From Clostridiaceae bacterium (GTDB lineage: Bacteria; Bacillota; Clostridia; Lachnospirales; Lachnospiraceae), in contig CAJTGE010000004.1 of the NCBI GenBank assembly GCA_910575795.1, forward strand, positions 162,842 to 226,841: a DNA stretch of 64,000 nucleotides, in the 5' to 3' direction. Numbering within the stretch: position 1 is the stretch's first letter; each line of letters begins with the position of its first letter. The position numbers and the translations under genes are program-made. The notes beneath the pieces are model-generated. The model did not search any database, was not told the origin of the DNA, and worked only from the letters and a program-made list of their open reading frames with translations. Shown one piece after another: positions 49,834 through 58,062 of this stretch.

Positions 49834-51050
49834 CGAAGCTGATTGTAACCGAATGGGACGGACGAATCCTGACCGCGCTTTTTGAAGAGGGGCGGTGCCG
49901 TTCTCTCAGCTTAAACCCCAAGGACGGACAGAGCCTTGTGGGCAATATTTATATCGGAAAAGTGAAGCATGTGGTAAAAAATATAGGCGCCGCCTTTATT
50001 GACCTTGGAAACGGCGTCACAGGCTATTACAGCCTGTCTGAAAACCAGGCGCACCTTTTTGCCGGAGCGCCGTCCGGCAAAGAAAAAAGAGCCGTCCGCC
50101 AGGGGGACGAGCTGATCGTCCAGGTCAGCAGAGACGCCGTCAAAACCAAGGATCCGGCGCTGACCTGCAATCTCAGTTTTACCGGGAAATATGCGGTGCT
50201 GACGCTTGGGAAAACACAGCTCGGCTTTTCTGCAAAGATCCGCGACGCGGCCTGGAAGGAGGCCGTGCGTGCGCGTCTGTCAGAGGAAAAACAGGCGGAT
50301 TTCGGGCTGATCGTGCGTACCAGCGCGGAGCGCGCCGGCGCGGAGCAGATCATCGCCGAGATCCACGCGCTCCGCGCCAGGATGGAAGCTGTGCTCTCAC
50401 TGGCCCCGATGCGCACATGCTTTTCCCTTCTGGAACAGGCCAAGCCGCCCCATGTCCAGGAGCTTCTCGACATGGATGTAAGCCGCCTGGAATGCATCGT
50501 GACCGACAGCGCGGAATGCTTTACCCAGATGGAACGCTGGATGAAAGAAGAACAGCAGGAAGAACTGTCCCGGCTCTCCTTTTATAGTGACAACCTTCCC
50601 CTTGTCAAGCTTTACAGCCTGGAGTCGGTTCTTAAGGAAGCGCTCGGAAAGCGGGTCTGGCTCAAGTCCGGCGGTTATCTGGTGATTGAGCCCACCGAGG
50701 CCCTGACGGTCGTGGATGTCAACACCGGAAAATATACGGGAAAGAAAAACGTGGAGGACACGATCTTTAAGATCAATACGGAAGCCGCCATCGAGACGGC
50801 CCGCCAGCTCCGCCTGCGCAACCTTTCGGGCATTATTATCGTCGATTTCATTGACATGGCGTCAGAAGAGAACCGTGAACGGCTGCTTGCCATTCTGGAC
50901 GGGGAGCTCAAAAAGGATCCGATCAAAACGGTTCTGGTGGAGATGACAAAGCTGGGGCTGGTAGAGATTACGCGCAAAAAAGTCAGAAAGCCTCTGTATG
51001 AAGCGGCCGGGACAGCCCACAAAAAACACCTCGCGGAATACTACCCGTGA
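49830..51050 (+). CDS. rng: Ribonuclease E/G family protein
   Basis: 406 residues from the TTG in the TTGA overlap with the preceding stop, preceded by GGGAGG. An S1 RNA-binding domain (about 35-115: GNIYIGKVKHVVKNIGAAFIDLG) precedes the RNase E/G catalytic domain, with the metal-site segment VDVNTGKYTG near residue 296 and IIIVDFIDM near 334. It cleaves single-stranded RNA and matures rRNA. It is shorter than E. coli RNase G (489), as usual in Clostridia. Confidence 0.9.
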   Translation: MTKLIVTEWDGRILTALFEEGRCRSLSLNPKDGQSLVGNIYIGKVKHVVKNIGAAFIDLGNGVTGYYSLSENQAHLFAGAPSGKEKRAVRQGDELIVQVSRDAVKTKDPALTCNLSFTGKYAVLTLGKTQLGFSAKIRDAAWKEAVRARLSEEKQADFGLIVRTSAERAGAEQIIAEIHALRARMEAVLSLAPMRTCFSLLEQAKPPHVQELLDMDVSRLECIVTDSAECFTQMERWMKEEQQEELSRLSFYSDNLPLVKLYSLESVLKEALGKRVWLKSGGYLVIEPTEALTVVDVNTGKYTGKKNVEDTIFKINTEAAIETARQLRLRNLSGIIIVDFIDMASEENRERLLAILDGELKKDPIKTVLVEMTKLGLVEITRKKVRKPLYEAAGTAHKKHLAEYYP

Positions 51051-51097
51051 ATAGTAACGATGTCAAACAAAAAAAGCCTATATTCCCAAAAATCCAG

Positions 51098-51126
51098 TTG
51101 ACAACCCGCCCGCCGGATGGTATATT
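51098..51126 (+). promoter_or_regulatory. Promoter of the rplU-prp-rpmA operon
   Basis: TTGACA and TATATT with a 17-bp spacer. Confidence 0.85.
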
Positions 51127-51205
51127 ATGTTAGTGTGCCGCACAGCGAGGCCATAAGTGTGCGAAAGCGCCGCCAAAGCTGGCGAGTAATGATAATCAGG
51201 AGGTG
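51127..51205 (+). ncRNA. Likely ribosomal protein L21 leader
   Basis: The untranslated stretch between promoter and rplU can fold (for example GTGTGC with GCACAC-like partners, and GCCGCC with GGCG). It occupies the place of the autoregulatory L21 leader known in Firmicutes. Called from context and size, not from a covariance model. Confidence 0.55.
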
Positions 51206-51215
51206 TGCCATCAAG

Positions 51216-51524
51216 ATGTACGCGATTATTGCAACAGGTGGTAAACAGTACAAAGTGGCCGAGGGCGACGTATTAAAGATTGAGAAGCTCGGCAAAGCCG
51301 CCGGAGAGACCGTAACCTTTGATCAGGTTCTGGCCGTGAACGACGGAGAGATGAAGATCGGATGCCCGACCGTGGAAGGAGCCAGTGTTTCCGCCACTGT
51401 GGTAAAAGAGGGCAAGGGCAAGAAAGTGATCGTTTACAAGTATAAGAGAAAGACCGGATATCACAAAAAGAACGGCCACAGACAGCTCTATACAGAAGTA
51501 AAGATCGACAAGATCCAGGCTTAG
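51216..51524 (+). CDS. rplU: 50S ribosomal protein L21
   Basis: 102 residues; the start follows [24 protein letters not shown] and the C-terminal [15 protein letters not shown] are characteristic. L21 binds 23S rRNA. It forms the standard rplU-prp-rpmA operon; an upstream in-frame GTG inside the leader is not the start. Confidence 0.98.
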   Translation: MYAIIATGGKQYKVAEGDVLKIEKLGKAAGETVTFDQVLAVNDGEMKIGCPTVEGASVSATVVKEGKGKKVIVYKYKRKTGYHKKNGHRQLYTEVKIDKIQA

Positions 51525-51530
51525 TAAGCG

Positions 51531-51860
51531 ATGATTCAGGTAAAGGTCTGCCGGGATGCCGCGAAAAGCGTCACAGGAATAGAGATAGAGGGGCACGCCG
51601 GATATGATGAATACGGGAAAGATATTATCTGCGCTGCTGTATCGTCCCTGGCGCTGAATATGGCGAATTCGGTGGAGGCGTTCACAAGGGATCGGTTTGA
51701 CGCCCGCGTGGACGACGAAAGCGGCCGCTTTCTGTTCCGGTTTACGGGACCTGTCAGCCGGGAATCAAAGCTTTTGATGGATTCGCTTGTGCTGGGCCTC
51801 ACAAATACAGCGCGGGCCTATGGACAGAAATATATCAGAATTCGATTTGAGGAGGTGTAA
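51531..51860 (+). CDS. prp: Ribosomal-processing cysteine protease Prp
   Basis: 109 residues between rplU and rpmA. The catalytic His is in EGHAGY (His22) and the Cys in DIICAAVS (Cys34), the same positions as in Staphylococcus aureus Prp. It removes the N-terminal extension of L27 encoded by the next gene, four bases downstream. Confidence 0.95.
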   Translation: MIQVKVCRDAAKSVTGIEIEGHAGYDEYGKDIICAAVSSLALNMANSVEAFTRDRFDARVDDESGRFLFRFTGPVSRESKLLMDSLVLGLTNTARAYGQKYIRIRFEEV

Positions 51861-51863
51861 GCT

Positions 51864-52154
51864 ATGTTTAACATGAACCTTCAGTTATTTGCTCATAAAA
51901 AGGGTGTTGGCTCCACGAAGAACGGCCGTGATTCCGAGTCCAAGAGACTGGGCGCCAAGAGAGCGGACGGGCAGTTCGTATTAGCCGGCAATATTCTTTA
52001 CAGACAGCGCGGAACCAAGATTCATCCGGGCGTAAACGTAGGCCGCGGCGGAGATGATACATTATTTGCCAAGGTAGACGGTATTGTGAGATTTGAGAGA
52101 AAGGGAAGAGACAGAAAGCAGGTTTCTGTATACCCGAGAGCAATCAACGAATAA
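51864..52154 (+). CDS. rpmA: 50S ribosomal protein L27 precursor
   Basis: 96 residues; GAGGTG precedes the start. The N-terminus [14 protein letters not shown] carries the Firmicute extension, cleaved by Prp after Phe9 to expose AHKKG, which reaches the peptidyl-transferase centre. The rest ([16 protein letters not shown]) is typical. Confidence 0.98.
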   Translation: MFNMNLQLFAHKKGVGSTKNGRDSESKRLGAKRADGQFVLAGNILYRQRGTKIHPGVNVGRGGDDTLFAKVDGIVRFERKGRDRKQVSVYPRAINE

Positions 52155-52159
52155 TCCAG

Positions 52160-52192
52160 AAGGCTTCATACCCACCCGTATGAAGCCTTTTG
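52160..52192 (+). terminator. Terminator between rpmA and obgE
   Basis: AAGGCTTCATAC pairs perfectly with GTATGAAGCCTT, then TTTT. The short T-run may allow partial readthrough into obgE. Confidence 0.85.
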
Positions 52193-52239
52193 CATTAACC
52201 GTTTGCAGGGCCTTTTCCCTGTGAGACGAGGAGGAGATT

Positions 52240-53523
52240 ATGTTTGCCGACAGTGCAAAAATTTGGATCCGCTCCGGAAAGGGAGGGGACGGGCATGTGA
52301 GTTTCCGCCGCGAGCTCTATGTGGCCGCCGGAGGGCCGGATGGCGGAGACGGCGGGAGAGGCGGAGATATCATCTTTGAGGTGGACGACGGACTCAATAC
52401 GCTGACCGATTTCCGGCATGTCCATAAATATGCAGCCGGGGACGGGGAACCGGGCGGCAAGCGCCGCTGCCATGGCGCGGACGGAAAAGACCTGGTGATC
52501 CGGGTTCCGGAGGGGACGGTTATCAAGGATTTCGAGAGCGGAAAGGTCATTGCCGACATGTCCGGCGATAACCGGCGCGAGATTATCTTAAAGGGCGGAA
52601 AAGGCGGCCTTGGAAATATGCACTTTGCCACTTCGACCATGCAGGTTCCGAAATATGCGCAGCCGGGGCAGGCCTCTAAGGAGCTCTGGCTGCAGCTTGA
52701 ATTAAAGGTCATCGCGGATGTGGGGCTTGTGGGTTTTCCGAATGTGGGCAAATCGACGCTCATTTCCCGTGTCTCAAACGCAAAGCCGAAGATTGCCAAC
52801 TACCATTTTACCACCCTGAACCCGCATCTGGGCGTTGTGGATATCGGAGAGGGACAGGGCTTTGTGATGGCTGATATCCCGGGGCTGATTGAGGGAGCCT
52901 CTCAGGGCGTGGGGCTGGGACATGCCTTTTTAAGGCATATTGAGCGGACCAGAGTCCTGATCCATGTGGTGGATGCGGCTTCCACAGAGGGCCGCGATCC
53001 GGTGGAAGATATACGGGCGGTAAACAGGGAACTTGAAGCCTATAACCCGGAGCTTTTAAAGCGCCCTCAGGTAATTGCCGCCAATAAGATGGATGCGGTC
53101 TATGATCCGGAGGCCGACAGCCCTGTCGCGCGCCTCAAAGAGGAATTTGAACCGGAGGGGATCCGTATTTTTCCGATCTCCGCCGTGTCAGGCCAGGGAG
53201 TAAAGGAGCTTCTGTACCATGTGCACGAGCTTTTGCAGAGCGCCCCGCAGACGCCGATCCGCTTCGAGAGAGAATTTGAATACCCCGAGGAGGCTGTTTC
53301 GCTCCCCTATACGGTGGAGCGCACAGACGGCGGCGTGTTTGTGGTTGAGGGGCCGAAGATTGAAAAGATGCTGGGCTATACGAACCTTGACTCAGAAAAA
53401 GGCTTCCGTTTCTTCCAAAATTTCCTTAAGACATCCGGGATTCTTAAGGAGCTGGAAAAGGCCGGGATTGAAGAGGGCGATACAGTGCGCATGTACGGGC
53501 TGGAATTCGATTATTACAAGTGA
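52240..53523 (+). CDS. obgE: GTPase Obg/CgtA
   Basis: 427 residues starting after GAGGAGG. The Gly-rich Obg fold (about 1-158) precedes the G domain: G1 GFPNVGKST near 165, G3 DIPGLIEG, and G4 NKMD near 283. The C-terminal OCT domain (about 345-425) is typical of Firmicutes. It is a ribosome-assembly and stress GTPase, usual downstream of rpmA. Confidence 0.97.
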   Translation: MFADSAKIWIRSGKGGDGHVSFRRELYVAAGGPDGGDGGRGGDIIFEVDDGLNTLTDFRHVHKYAAGDGEPGGKRRCHGADGKDLVIRVPEGTVIKDFESGKVIADMSGDNRREIILKGGKGGLGNMHFATSTMQVPKYAQPGQASKELWLQLELKVIADVGLVGFPNVGKSTLISRVSNAKPKIANYHFTTLNPHLGVVDIGEGQGFVMADIPGLIEGASQGVGLGHAFLRHIERTRVLIHVVDAASTEGRDPVEDIRAVNRELEAYNPELLKRPQVIAANKMDAVYDPEADSPVARLKEEFEPEGIRIFPISAVSGQGVKELLYHVHELLQSAPQTPIRFEREFEYPEEAVSLPYTVERTDGGVFVVEGPKIEKMLGYTNLDSEKGFRFFQNFLKTSGILKELEKAGIEEGDTVRMYGLEFDYYK

Positions 53524-53549
53524 TTTACAGGAAACAGGAGCAAACATTC

Positions 53550-53846
53550 ATGACAAGCAAACAGAGAGCGTATTTAAAGGGCCTTGCGATGACAATGGAG
53601 CCGGTTCTGCAGATTGGAAAGTCGGGCGCAACCCCGGAGCTGACTTCTGCAGTTGCCGAAGCGCTGGAGGCCAGGGAGCTCATCAAGCTGGGCGTCCTGA
53701 AAAACTGCATCGACGGCGCGAATGAGCTGGCCGCTGTCCTTGCGGAAAGGACCCATTCCCAGGTGGTACAGGTGATTGGGAAGAAGATCGTCCTTTACAA
53801 ACCGGCGAGGGAAGAGAAAAACAGAAAAATTGTATTGCCGCGATGA
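53550..53846 (+). CDS. yhbY: YhbY-type RNA-binding protein (CRM domain)
   Basis: 98 residues from the ATG after AGGAGC; a GTG overlapping the obgE stop is the less likely alternative. The CRM fold is clear: MTSKQRAYLKGLAMTMEPVL, QIGKSGATPELTSAV and VVQVIGKKIVLYK. It associates with pre-50S ribosomal particles. It overlaps the upstream, unused ATG of nadD. Confidence 0.95.
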   Translation: MTSKQRAYLKGLAMTMEPVLQIGKSGATPELTSAVAEALEARELIKLGVLKNCIDGANELAAVLAERTHSQVVQVIGKKIVLYKPAREEKNRKIVLPR

Positions 53847-53863
53847 AAGGAGACGGGCTGGCT

Positions 53864-54538
53864 ATGGACCGAATCGGGATATTGGGAGGAACCTTTGATC
53901 CCATTCATCTGGGGCATCTGATGCTGGGCAGGCAGGCATACGAGGAATATAAGCTGGATTCGATCTGGTTTATGCCGTCCAAGATCCCGCCTCACAAGCG
54001 GGATCACACCATCACGCGAGCCGACGCGCGCTGCGCCATGGTGGAAGCGGCGATCCGACCATATCCACACTTTGTCTTATCGGATTTTGAGTTAAAGCGC
54101 GCCGGAGGAAATACCTACACGGCTGATACGCTGCGCCTTTTGAAGGCCGCGTACCCGGATACGGAATTCTATTTTATCTTAGGCGCTGATTCGATCCGGG
54201 ATATCGAAAAATGGTATTATCCGGAATATGTGCTGAAGGCTGTCACATTTTTAGCTGCGGAGAGGGAGTGTGAGGAGCAGAAGCGCTCCCTGGACCGGCA
54301 GATTGCATATCTGACCGGTAAATACAGCGCCCGGATCCTGCGGCTTCACTGTATGGAAATGGACGTGTCCTCAGCGCAGATCCGGGAGCGGCTGGCAGAA
54401 GGAGAGCCTGTGGATGAATTTCTGCCGCCGGAGGTCCTGTCCTATATCAACCGGACAGGGCTGTACCAAAAAGGGCCGCAGGGCAACCGTTCAGACAACG
54501 TAAACCGTCACGCCGCCGTTCACACGCCTCCTTACTAA
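53864..54538 (+). CDS. nadD: Nicotinate-nucleotide adenylyltransferase
   Basis: 224 residues from MDRIGILGGTFDP; another ATG seven codons earlier overlaps yhbY. The nucleotidyltransferase motif is GGTFDPIHLGH, with the second motif SSAQIRERL near residue 172. It makes deamido-NAD from nicotinate mononucleotide. The C-terminal tail is about 15 residues longer than usual. Confidence 0.95.
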   Translation: MDRIGILGGTFDPIHLGHLMLGRQAYEEYKLDSIWFMPSKIPPHKRDHTITRADARCAMVEAAIRPYPHFVLSDFELKRAGGNTYTADTLRLLKAAYPDTEFYFILGADSIRDIEKWYYPEYVLKAVTFLAAERECEEQKRSLDRQIAYLTGKYSARILRLHCMEMDVSSAQIRERLAEGEPVDEFLPPEVLSYINRTGLYQKGPQGNRSDNVNRHAAVHTPPY

Positions 54539-54597
54539 GAGGGAGGTGTTAAAGAGACCGGATATGCGGGCACAAGACAGAAAAAGGGGCAGAGAGA

Positions 54598-55299
54598 ATG
54601 ATTGAAATCGATAGCATACGAAAGAAACTGGAGGCCAGACTCACGCCGGCCCGCTATGAGCATACGATCAGCGTATCGTTTACCTGTATGGCTCTGGCTA
54701 TGAGATACGGGTATGATCTGGAAAAAGCGGAGCTGGCCGGGCTGCTTCACGACTGCGCGAAGCGCTATGATGATCACAAAATCATCAAAAAATGTGAAAA
54801 GCACGGCATTGCGCTCACAGACAGCGAGCTGCGCTCTCCGGCGGTGATCCACGCGAAGCTGGGAGCATTTCTGGCGGAGCGCAAATTCGGCGTATCGGAT
54901 CCGGAGATTCTGTCTGCGATCGCCTGCCACACGACAGGCAAGCCGCAGATGGGGCTTTTAGACAAGATCCTGTACGTTGCCGATTATATTGAACCAAGGC
55001 GCGATAAAGCGCCGGGGCTGACAGATATGCGCCGGCTGGCCTTTGAGGAGCTGGACGAGGCGCTGTATCAGATCTTAAAGGGCACGCTGGCCTATTTGGA
55101 GCGAAGCGGCCATTTTGCGGACGAGATGACGCAGAAGGCGTTTGAAGCCTGTGAGGAGCTGCGCCGAGGGAAAGAGGAGCCGCTCGCTGAAAACGAGGAC
55201 ACGAAGGGAAAGGAGGACGCATCCGCTGATGATGGATCCAAAGGAATTAACAAAAACAGCCGTAAAGGCCATCGAAGAAAAAAAAGGAGAAAACATTAA
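54598..55299 (+). CDS. yqeK: HD-domain hydrolase YqeK (Ap4A hydrolase family)
   Basis: 233 residues. The HD signature comprises YEHTISV, LLHDCAKRYDD near residue 50, IHAKLGA and DYIEPRRD. Family members hydrolyse diadenosine tetraphosphate. The last 40 residues are a Lys/Glu/Asp-rich tail whose coding region overlaps the start of rsfS by about 71 bp, so the tail may be an extension produced by the overlap. Confidence 0.93.
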   Translation: MIEIDSIRKKLEARLTPARYEHTISVSFTCMALAMRYGYDLEKAELAGLLHDCAKRYDDHKIIKKCEKHGIALTDSELRSPAVIHAKLGAFLAERKFGVSDPEILSAIACHTTGKPQMGLLDKILYVADYIEPRRDKAPGLTDMRRLAFEELDEALYQILKGTLAYLERSGHFADEMTQKAFEACEELRRGKEEPLAENEDTKGKEDASADDGSKGINKNSRKGHRRKKRRKH

Positions 55300-55582
55300 A
55301 ATCATCGATATCCGGAAGGTGTCGGTCCTGGCAGATTATTTTATAATCGCAGACGGAACGAATGCGAGCCAGGTTCAGGCCATGGCGGACAACGTGGAGG
55401 AGACGCTCGCAAAGGCCGGCTGCCCGTGCCGCCAGATAGAGGGATACCGCACCGCCAACTGGATATTAATGGACTATGGCGATATCATCGTCCATGTCTT
55501 CTCAAAGGAAGATCGCCTGTTCTATGATCTGGAGCGAATCTGGCGGGACGGAATCATGATTGATCGGCCGGAAAATCTGTAA
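55229..55582 (+). CDS. rsfS: Ribosome silencing factor RsfS
   Basis: 117 residues from the ATG at 55229 (a second ATG directly follows), with AAAGGAGGA upstream inside yqeK. Typical motifs: KTAVKAIEEKKGENIKIIDI, VLADYFIIADGTNASQVQAM and DYGDIIVHVF. It binds L14 and blocks subunit joining. It closes the conserved obgE-rsfS block. Confidence 0.95.
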   Translation: MMDPKELTKTAVKAIEEKKGENIKIIDIRKVSVLADYFIIADGTNASQVQAMADNVEETLAKAGCPCRQIEGYRTANWILMDYGDIIVHVFSKEDRLFYDLERIWRDGIMIDRPENL

Positions 55583-55766
55583 TCCACCGGATGATCGGCA
55601 GAGTTTATTTTTAGTTACAGGCGAACGCCGGGCAGCCGTTGAGCGCGGGCAGTTCGCCTGCAGCCGTTGGCAGAAGGTTGGCAGAAGAGGAGAGGAGCGG
55701 CGGTTCAGGTGTTTCAGACTGTTAAAAAGAGGCGGACGCCTGAGAGTTCCGGAGAGGAGCAAATCG

Positions 55767-56498
55767 ATGCATGGATTAGGTACATTCATCAACTGTTTGG
55801 GAGTTCTGGGCGGTGGCGCTCTGGGGCTGTGCCTGAGAAAGGGACTGGCTGAGCGCTACCAGAGCAGCCTAATCACAGTCTGCGGGCTGTCCACCCTGTT
55901 TCTGGGGATCGCCGGGACACTGGAAGAGATGCTCGCCATCGAGGGCGGCGTTCTCGCCTCCCATAAGACTATGATGATTCTGTTTTCGCTTGCCCTTGGC
56001 GCGATAAGCGGCGAAGCGCTGGATATCGAAAAGCATATCGGGGAATTCGGACAGTGGGTCAAAATCCGGTCCGGAAGCGGGAATGACGCCTACTTTGTAG
56101 ACGGTTTTGTCAGCGCCTCCCTGACCATCTGTATCGGCGCCATGGCGGTGGTCGGCTCTATCGAGGACGGCTTAAACGGCGATTTCTCCACGCTGGCCGC
56201 CAAGGCCGTCCTGGATCTGATCATCGTACTGGTTCTTACCTCATCGCTTGGCAAAGGATGCATCTTTGCTGTGATCCCCCTGGGACTGTTTCAGGGGAGC
56301 ATCACACTTCTGGCCGGGGTCATCGAGCCTCTTCTCACCGCAGAGGCGGTTTCCAACCTGTCCCTGGTAGGCTCCATGCTGATCTTCTGCGTGGGCGTGA
56401 ATCTGTTGTTTGACAAAAACATCCGGGTGGCAAACCTGCTTCCCTCGCTTGTCTTTGCCGTAGGAAGCGCCTTTATCCCGCTGCAGATTCTCAGATAA
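55767..56498 (+). CDS. DUF554 family membrane protein
   Basis: 243 residues from MHGLGTFINCLGVLGGG; GGAGAGGAG precedes the start. The open frame reaches 69 codons further upstream but that part is not protein-like. About six to seven membrane segments, with the family motifs LGAISGEALDIE and VDGFVSASLTICIGAMAVVGSIEDG. The function is unknown, possibly transport. Confidence 0.9.
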   Translation: MHGLGTFINCLGVLGGGALGLCLRKGLAERYQSSLITVCGLSTLFLGIAGTLEEMLAIEGGVLASHKTMMILFSLALGAISGEALDIEKHIGEFGQWVKIRSGSGNDAYFVDGFVSASLTICIGAMAVVGSIEDGLNGDFSTLAAKAVLDLIIVLVLTSSLGKGCIFAVIPLGLFQGSITLLAGVIEPLLTAEAVSNLSLVGSMLIFCVGVNLLFDKNIRVANLLPSLVFAVGSAFIPLQILR

Positions 56499-56629
56499 GC
56501 ACAATGATGCCCCGAACAATAAATAAAGCGCAAAGAGGATCAGAACAATATACGCAGGTATCATTCAAGGAGGTAAAGTAAAAGTGATAACGCCGGATCC
56601 ATGAATCCGGGTCGTGAACGTCAGGCGAA

Positions 56630-57247
56630 CTACGCCATCATCCTGAACAGCCCAATCACCCGTCCGAGAATCCTCACCTGCTTCACCAGGATCGGCTCCA
56701 TCGATGAATTCTCCGGTTGAAGGCGGATGTATCCGTCTTCCCTGAAAAATCGCTTTACCGTAGCCGAGTCATCCAGCAGGGCTACAACGATCTCACCGTT
56801 TTCAGCCGTGTCTGTCTGCGCCACAATCACGCGGTCGCCGCTTAGAATCCCGGCCTCAATCATGCTGTCGCCCTTTACAGTCAGCATAAAAGTCTCGCGG
56901 TTGGGGAGTATCTCCGCAGGGATCGGAAAATAGCTTTCAATATTTTCCTGCGCCAGAAGGGGCGCGCCCGCGGCGACGGTTCCGATCAGAGGGACATTCA
57001 CCAGTTCCCGGCGCGCTAAGTTGAAGGTATCATCCGTAATCTCGATCGTGCGGGGCTTTGTCGGATCCCGGCGTATGTATCCGTTTCGCTCGAGCTGTTC
57101 CAGATGGGAGTGGACGGAAGAGGTCGATTTCAGTTTCACTGTCTCACAGATCTCCCGGACAGTCGGCGGATACCCCTTCTTTAAAATCATTTCTTTAATA
57201 TATTCAAGAATTTCTCTCTGCTTATCGCTAATCTTTCCCTGTGCCAT
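56630..57247 (-). CDS. lexA: SOS repressor LexA
   Basis: 205 residues. The winged-helix N-terminus (KISDKQREILEYIKEMILKKGYPPTVREI) is followed by the self-cleavage site VAAGAP (Ala93-Gly94), the catalytic Ser in GDSMIEAG (Ser128) and Lys in ATVKRF (Lys165). It represses DNA-damage genes until RecA-stimulated cleavage. It is divergent from the yneA-like gene, with LexA boxes in between, one just upstream of lexA. Confidence 0.98.
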   Translation of the reverse strand: MAQGKISDKQREILEYIKEMILKKGYPPTVREICETVKLKSTSSVHSHLEQLERNGYIRRDPTKPRTIEITDDTFNLARRELVNVPLIGTVAAGAPLLAQENIESYFPIPAEILPNRETFMLTVKGDSMIEAGILSGDRVIVAQTDTAENGEIVVALLDDSATVKRFFREDGYIRLQPENSSMEPILVKQVRILGRVIGLFRMMA

Positions 57248-57299
57248 ACAGCAGTTTCCTCCTTTCGATCCCGGTAAATAGATAGTGCTGTTATTATAG

Positions 57300-57311
57300 T
57301 AACATATGTTC
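57300..57311. promoter_or_regulatory. LexA box near lexA
   Basis: AACATATGTTC, matching the Firmicute SOS-box form GAACNNNNGTTC in all but the first G. Confidence 0.75.
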
Positions 57312-57352
57312 TGGGAAAATGCAAACCTTTGTTCGTATTTTTTTGTTTTTTC

Positions 57353-57381
57353 TTGACAAACATACGTTCACAAGTTATAAT
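57353..57381 (+). promoter_or_regulatory. Promoter of the yneA-like gene
   Basis: TTGACA and TATAAT with an exact 17-bp spacer. The LexA box at 57358 occupies the spacer, so repression by occlusion is expected. Confidence 0.9.
57358..57369. promoter_or_regulatory. LexA box in the yneA promoter spacer
   Basis: AAACATACGTTC, one base off the GAACNNNNGTTC pattern. Confidence 0.75.
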
Positions 57382-57393
57382 ACGTACAAACAA

Positions 57394-57405
57394 GAACGTG
57401 CGTTC
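57394..57405. promoter_or_regulatory. LexA box downstream of the yneA promoter
   Basis: GAACGTGCGTTC, a perfect GAACNNNNGTTC palindrome. Confidence 0.85.
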
Positions 57406-57503
57406 TGAATAACTGCAGATGATGGGCAAAACAATCGCTATCCAGGCCGGCCGCATGATACCGGACAGCGATATACAAAAGGGAGACGATGGGGGAAGGC
57501 CAT

Positions 57504-57872
57504 ATGAAAAGGGAAGCATGTGATTTACTTTTTGCACGCCGGTCAATGCGATGCATTTTATGGGAACAAAGGCCGCAGGCGAACCAGCGGCATATTTGGA
57601 TATCTGTCATGATTACATTGCTCTGTTTCTGCCTCAGTTTCATACCGCAAAAACCTGCACAGAAGCAGAGCTCTCCGTATAAAAAGTATTATACCAGCAT
57701 CTGCCTGGAGGAGGGCGACACCTTATGGAGTATTGCTGTCCGCTACAATGTGCATTCAAATAAATCAACGGAAGAGTATGTCCGGGAACTGCGGCGGATG
57801 AACGGCCTGTCCGATGATACGATCCACGCGGGACATTACCTTACGGTTTCGTATTATCTGACCTCGCCGTAA
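57504..57872 (+). CDS. yneA: LysM membrane protein, YneA-like SOS cell-division suppressor
   Basis: 122 residues from the ATG after GGGGGAAGG; a second ATG lies five codons upstream. One membrane helix (about 33-48: WISVMITLLCFCLSFI) is followed by a LysM domain (about 68-120: YTSICLEEGDTLWSIAVRYN to HAGHYLTV). In Bacillus, yneA lies divergent from lexA and delays division during the SOS response. The topology, LysM domain, position and LexA boxes all agree. Sequence identity to YneA is probably low, so the call leans on context. Confidence 0.8.
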   Translation: MKREACDLLFARRSMRCILWEQRPQANQRHIWISVMITLLCFCLSFIPQKPAQKQSSPYKKYYTSICLEEGDTLWSIAVRYNVHSNKSTEEYVRELRRMNGLSDDTIHAGHYLTVSYYLTSP

Positions 57873-57875
57873 CCG

Positions 57876-57924
57876 TTCAGAGGTTATCCTAACCGTCTGG
57901 TACCATTTTCAGATAATCTCTGAA
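57876..57924 (+). terminator. Stem-loop after the yneA-like gene
   Basis: TTCAGAGGTTATC pairs with GATAATCTCTGAA (one wobble) over a 23-base loop. There is no T-run, so termination is uncertain. Confidence 0.4.
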
Positions 57925-58062
57925 AGGCGGCGCCGTCAGGGCTGTATCGATCTCTCCGCCATATTCCCGGTGTGGAAATAAAGATACAGATGTGATATAC
58001 TGTAAAAAACGGCTGGCAGATTTTGTCAGACGCGGGAACGATCATCGAAGGAGGAGAGTCGG

